From Pedobacter polysacchareus (GTDB lineage: Bacteria > Bacteroidota > Bacteroidia > Sphingobacteriales > Sphingobacteriaceae), in NCBI RefSeq assembly GCF_019802255.1, contig NZ_JAHYSS010000001.1:62001-126000 (forward strand): 64,000 nt of DNA. The letters are read 5' to 3'. Below are positions 56,601-62,600 of this stretch, one piece after another. The position numbers and the translations under genes were made by a program. Every line of letters begins with the position of its first letter. Position 1 is the stretch's first letter. The notes beneath the pieces are model-generated. The model ran no database searches, was not told the origin of the DNA, and saw only the letters and a list, made by a program, of their open reading frames with translations.

Positions 56601-59600
56601 ATTGGAAGAAGAGGAGTAAGTAGTGGCTGCTTTTCCTCCCTGGATGCTGAAACCGTCTAACACGGTCGCCTCCGTTAAGGCTGCCGTATTGTACACCACG
56701 TGGTAACTGGCTACACCTTTATTACCTTCAAGAATGGTTTCATTGGCGTTGCGAATGGCGGTACTGTCGCGCTCTGCAAGCAGATTTTCTGTTCCTGCAA
56801 AACCACCATAAATCTTTACGCCTTCTTTTAGGATGAAGTAAGAACTGGCGGTCGGACCGGCACTATAACTTCCCTTCGCCACCCATATTTCATCCCCTGC
56901 TGAAGTTTGTGCCAGGGCCGGCTGCAGATCTGTAAAGGCATTGGCCCAGTTGCTTCCATTGTTTCCTCCGGTTGCCGCTTCATGCACAAATAACCGGGCT
57001 ATACCACCGGTCACGCTGACTGTATATTGCTTGCTGCCGATCAGCTGACCATCCGTTGCCGCAGCCACAAAAGTATAACTGCCAATTAAGGTGGGCACTC
57101 CTGTGATTAAGCCTTCAGGGGTTAACGTCAGTCCGACTGGTAAGCTACCCGATTGAACAATCCAGGTATAGTTTCCTGAACCACCGGTTGCGGTCATTTG
57201 AATCTTTGGATTTATTCCCCTTGGGAACGGGTTAAAGCTTGCTGGCAAGATTTTCAGCCCTGATCCACCTTGATTCTCGTAGGCACCAAGATCGATCTGA
57301 TCATTCACCACCCTTGCATTTCCTGACAGGTCAGTAGTACTGGTATTTTTGGCATTGTCTCCTGCGTCTATTCCTGGAGATCCGCCTTTTAGTTGTAAGT
57401 TATCGGCCTCTGCCTGCTGAAATAAAGGATCGCCAATCAGCACATTTGTTCCGCTGGCATATCCGCCCTGTACCAGCGAGTGGTACACCACTATGCCGGC
57501 ATTGAGCTGATCTGGGAGATCATTACCTCGTTTATTGCCCCAGAAAACACTGTTATTGACATTGATGACACCCGCACTGCGATACAATCCAGCACCTCCA
57601 ATGGTGGTCGCATGAGTAAAGGCAATCCGGTTGGCACTGAAGGTCACATTGTTTAGTGTTGCTGCTGCTGCAACAAACAAACCTCCGCCATAATATGCCC
57701 CAGCTGTAGTCACCGCATTTCTGCTGAACACCACATTTTCCAGGCTAGCCGTTCCAGACAGATGGTACATTCCACCTGCCTGCTGACCAGCACTGTTATT
57801 AATAAATGAGCTGTTGAATACATTGATCAGTCCGCCATTATGTGCAAATCCACCTGCGTAAAGCCTGGCAATATTGCCTTTAAATGTCGCATTGACTAAA
57901 GTGATGGAAGCGTTTAAATTGTACATACCCCCACCATAAGCACTGGCTTCGTTGTCCTGGAAAAGGATTCCTGTAAATACTGCAGGTCCCTGATTGTAGA
58001 TCCCTGCTCCTCTATCCGCTTTGTTATTTATAATTTGAAGGTTATTGAATACTGCTTTTACAGAGGCATAATTGTAGATACCACCACCGCGATGGTTGTC
58101 GGTATCTCCTCCCGATAAAGCTTGTCCGCCGCTAACCGTAAATCCATCCAATACGGTGGCGGTAGTTAAAGCGAGGTTGTTAAATAAGACGTGTCTGCTG
58201 GCCACTCCTTTGCTTCCATCTAAAATACTTTGGTTATCGGTATGGATGGTATTCGCTTGGCGCTCTTGAAGGGTCTTTTCTGTTCCGGCAAAACCGCCGT
58301 AAACTTTTACCCCTTCTTTCATGGTAAACCAGTCGGTGGCCAATGGCCCTGGGCTGTAATTTCCTTTCGCCACCCAGATCTGATCTCCGGTAATGGATTT
58401 GTTCCAGGCATTCTTTAAATCTGTGAATCCATGTTCCCAGCTGCTGCCATCATTATTACCGGATGCAGCGGCTGCATTGGCATATAAAACTGCAGCTGCA
58501 GGATTTACCAGTAACGTATATTGCTTGCTGCCCACCAATTCTCCGTCGGTTACACCGATCACAAAAATATAGGTTCCGGCAACCATTGGTCTACCAGAAA
58601 GCGCGCCATTTGGTTTAAGCACAATTCCGGATGGTAAGGTTCCTGAAGTCACTTTCCAGGTCAAGGCATTTGTAGAACCCGTTACCGTTAAAGGCACTTC
58701 CAATACCTCCCCGCGACTATAAGCGGATAAGCTCAATGGCGTAATGATCAGACTTGCTGTACCTTGATTTTCATAGGCACCCATATCTACCGTTTCGTTG
58801 ATTAAACGTGGGTTTCCATCCAGATCTTTTACGGTAGAGATCTTTGCATTGTTCCCCATATCTATCGCTGGAGATCCTCCTTTCAGGCGAAGGTTATCCG
58901 CTGCTGCGTTGACAAATAAAGGATCGCCGATCACGATGTTTGTACCGCCAGAATAACTGCCCTGAACAATACTCTGATCGATAGTCACTACCCCAGTAAT
59001 CTGATCTGGAAGGTTTGCTCCGTAAGTATTTCCCCAAAAAATACTGTTATAAATGGTAACGGCTCCGCTGTTGCGGTATAAAGCGCCACCACCTGCCGAA
59101 GCTCTGGCAATGCTGTTACCGCTAAAAGTCACGTTGATTAAGCTTGCATTTGCGCTGGCATAGATCGCAGCTCCATAAAAGGCACCGGTAGACGTCACCT
59201 TATTTCGGCTAAAGATCACGTTGTCCAATTTAGTCGCTCCTGCCAGATAAAATGCACCACCATGCTGCACAGATTCGTTGGCAATAAATGAAACGCGATC
59301 TAATACGCCATTCGCGCTACTGCTGTACAATGCACCGCCCGCACCAGTGGCTGTGTTTCTGATAAAGCTCACATCAGTCAATTCCAGCAGTCCTGTGGCT
59401 GAATACAGGGCTCCCCCAGTAAAGGCTGTATTTTCTATAAATGAGGTTTTAGAGATTTTCGAAGTCGCTCCTGCGGCATGGTAATAGGCACCACCCTGTG
59501 CATAAGTCGTTCCCTCCACCCTGTTGTTTTTAAACACCGTATTGCTCATATTTAAAACACCATAGTTGATCAGGGCACCAGCATAGGTACCCGTTCCTGC

Positions 59601-62600
59601 AGTCACCACATTGCTTTCAAAAGAGACACTGTCCAGATTTGCCGTTGCAGTCCCAATGTATAATCCTGCCGCCCTGCCATAAGTACCGGTGGTGGTATTT
59701 GCGACAAACTTTGTATTGCTCAATGTAATTGTACCCCCAGAAACCATCATACCTCCACCGTAAACGGCATTATTACCGGTAATGATGAGGTTGTTGAATA
59801 CGGGATTTCCCAGGCTGTTAAAAATTCCCGCACCATAATAATTTGCGCCCAGCGAACTGCTGTTGGTCATTAATGTTTTTCCCCCGCTAATGGTAAATCC
59901 ATCTAATAATGTCGCATTGCTTACCGCGATAGTATTGGAAACCACATGGTAGCTGGCTACCCCCTGACTACCATCAAGGATACTTTTATGAGTAGTGTGG
60001 ACATCCGATATTTTTCTGCTTTCCAGGCTTGCTTCTGTTCCGGCGAAGCCTCCGTAAATTTTAACACCTTCCTTTAAATTGAAAGTAGAGGTAGCGAGTA
60101 ATCCAGGGCTATATGTCCCTTTAGCCACCCAGATCTGATCACCAGCAATGGCTTGGGCAATGGCCAATTGTAAATCAGAATAGGCGTTTACCCAATCGCT
60201 GCCATCTTTTTTTCCAGTTGCCTTTTCATCCGTAAACAGGTGTGTACTGGCGGCATTAACGATGTACGTATATTGCTTGCTGCCGATAAACTGACCATCG
60301 GTTACCGAAAGCACGAAGGTATAACTGCCAGCAAGCATTGGCCGGCCAGTTAACCATCCTCCCGTACTCAGGGAAAGTCCCTGAGGCAATGCTCCTGAGG
60401 ACACGGTCCATGTTAATTTTCCTTCAGCTCCAGTTGCAGTAAATTGCTGGTTTAAAATAGTACCTCTGTTTATTGGGCTCAGTGTTGCCGGCAAAATACT
60501 CAGACTTGCTCCACCCTGGTTTTCATAAGCACCCATATCTACTTGCCCGTTGACCACCCTTTCATTGATGTCCAGATCCCTTGAAGTTCCTGTAGCCGCA
60601 TTATCACCAGCATCTATGGCTGCCGATCCGGCTTTCACCCGGAGGTTATCATTCGCTGCATCTGTAAATAATGGGTTTCCTATGGAGATATTGGTTCCCG
60701 CAGCGTAACCACCTTCTACGATGGAGTTGGCAATGGTTAAAGCGGGACCAGCTAGCTGATCTGCGACATTCCCCCCACGTTTATTGCCCCATAAAATACT
60801 GTTGTAGATTGCAGCTGTTCCCGATGCAGCCTTGAAAAAAGCGGCTCCGGTTGCTGTTGTGGCATGAACATAAGCGGTGGTATTGTTGCTGAAAGTAATG
60901 TTGGAAAGCGTAGATGTTCCTGAGGCATGGTACATTCCGGCACCATATCCATTGGTATTTGCCCCGGTAATTGCATTTCTGCTAAAGATGACATTGTCCA
61001 ATCTGACAATTCCACTGTTATACAGTCCGGCACCATGCTGTACCCCGATATTGGCAATAAAGGATCCGCGGTTGAGGCTGAAATTTACGGTAGTGTGCAC
61101 TCCAGCTCCTAAAGTGCTGGCGGTATTGCCTTTAAAGCTTACATCTTCTGCATCAATTACGCCATTATTCAAGATACCACCCCCATTTGTTAAGGAAATA
61201 TTATTTTGGAAATCACCTTTTCTAATGGTCAGCAAGCCTGTTCTATGGTATAAACCACCTCCACCACCGGTAGTCGCCTTGTTGCGTAAGAACTGAACAT
61301 CCTCCAGTTTTACCTCCGGAGTGTAATTGTACATCCCTCCTCCAATAATCGCCTCATTCTCGATGAAATTCAGCTTTCTAAAACTGGCCAGGGCATTCTG
61401 GTTGTATAGTCCACCGCCCTGAGCGTTACCACCAGACACGATGTTTTTTTCCATCCTGATATTTTCAAATGTAGATGGGCCATTGTTAAAAATCCCACCA
61501 CCGTAATGGTAGGCATTGTTATTTTTAATCCAAAGGTTTCTGAATACTGCCGTTCCTGCATTGTTGTAGATTCCGCCTCCATAATAAGCCGGACCGGAGC
61601 TATTGATGGCTGTTCTTCCTCCGCTGATGCTAAATCCATCTATGACCGTCGCTGCGGTTAAGGCCACTGCATTATTGACTACATGGTAACTTTTCCCATT
61701 TCCATTCAGGATGGATTCATTTGTTCCAAATAGGGTATTTGCATCTGCCACACGTTGTGTTAGGGCATCCTCAGTTCCTGCGAAACCACCATACATTTTA
61801 ACCCCTTCTTTCAGCGTGAATGTGGAAGTCAAGTCTGGTCCCGGGGAGTAATTCCCTTTGGCCACCCAGATTTCATCACCTGCTCCGGCTTGTGCCAGCG
61901 CAAGCTGTAAATCTGTAATTGCATGTGCCCAGTTATTTCCTGTCTTCGTTCCTGTTGCAGCTTCACGTACATATAAGCGTGCTGGTGCCTGCTGTACTTC
62001 GATTGTATATTGTTTAGATCCAATCAAATTGCCATCCGAAGCGGCAACAGCAAAAGTATATCCGCCAATCACCGAAACCATTGCGCGCCCATAGATTTTA
62101 CCTGCCGGAGAGATGAAAAGCCCGGTAGGAAGTTCTCCGGATAATAAGCTCCAGGTATAAGTCCCGCTCCCGCCAGTAACTTGTAGCTGGATGTTCTGCT
62201 CTTCACCGCGTACCAGTACCGGCAAGGTTGCTGGTGTAATTTTTAACGAAGCACCACCCTGGTTTTCATAAGCACCCTGATCAACAGTAGTATTATAAAA
62301 ACGTGGATTTCCTTCAATATCCTTTGTAGTCGTGGTATAGGAATTATTTCCTTTATCAATGGCCAAGGAGCCGTTTTTCAGGTTCAGGTCGTCGGTTGCG
62401 GCATTGGAGAATAATGGGTCTCCCACTAAAATAGCCGTTCCTGCTGCATAATCATCTTGAACCGTACTGTTCGCGATGGTGATTCCTGTATTCAATTGGT
62501 CAGGAACTCCAGCTGCTCTGGTATTTCCCCAGAAGATACTGTTGTACACTTTTACTGTTCCCGAAGCTCTGAACAATCCTGCTCCAGCATTTGCTGCGAC

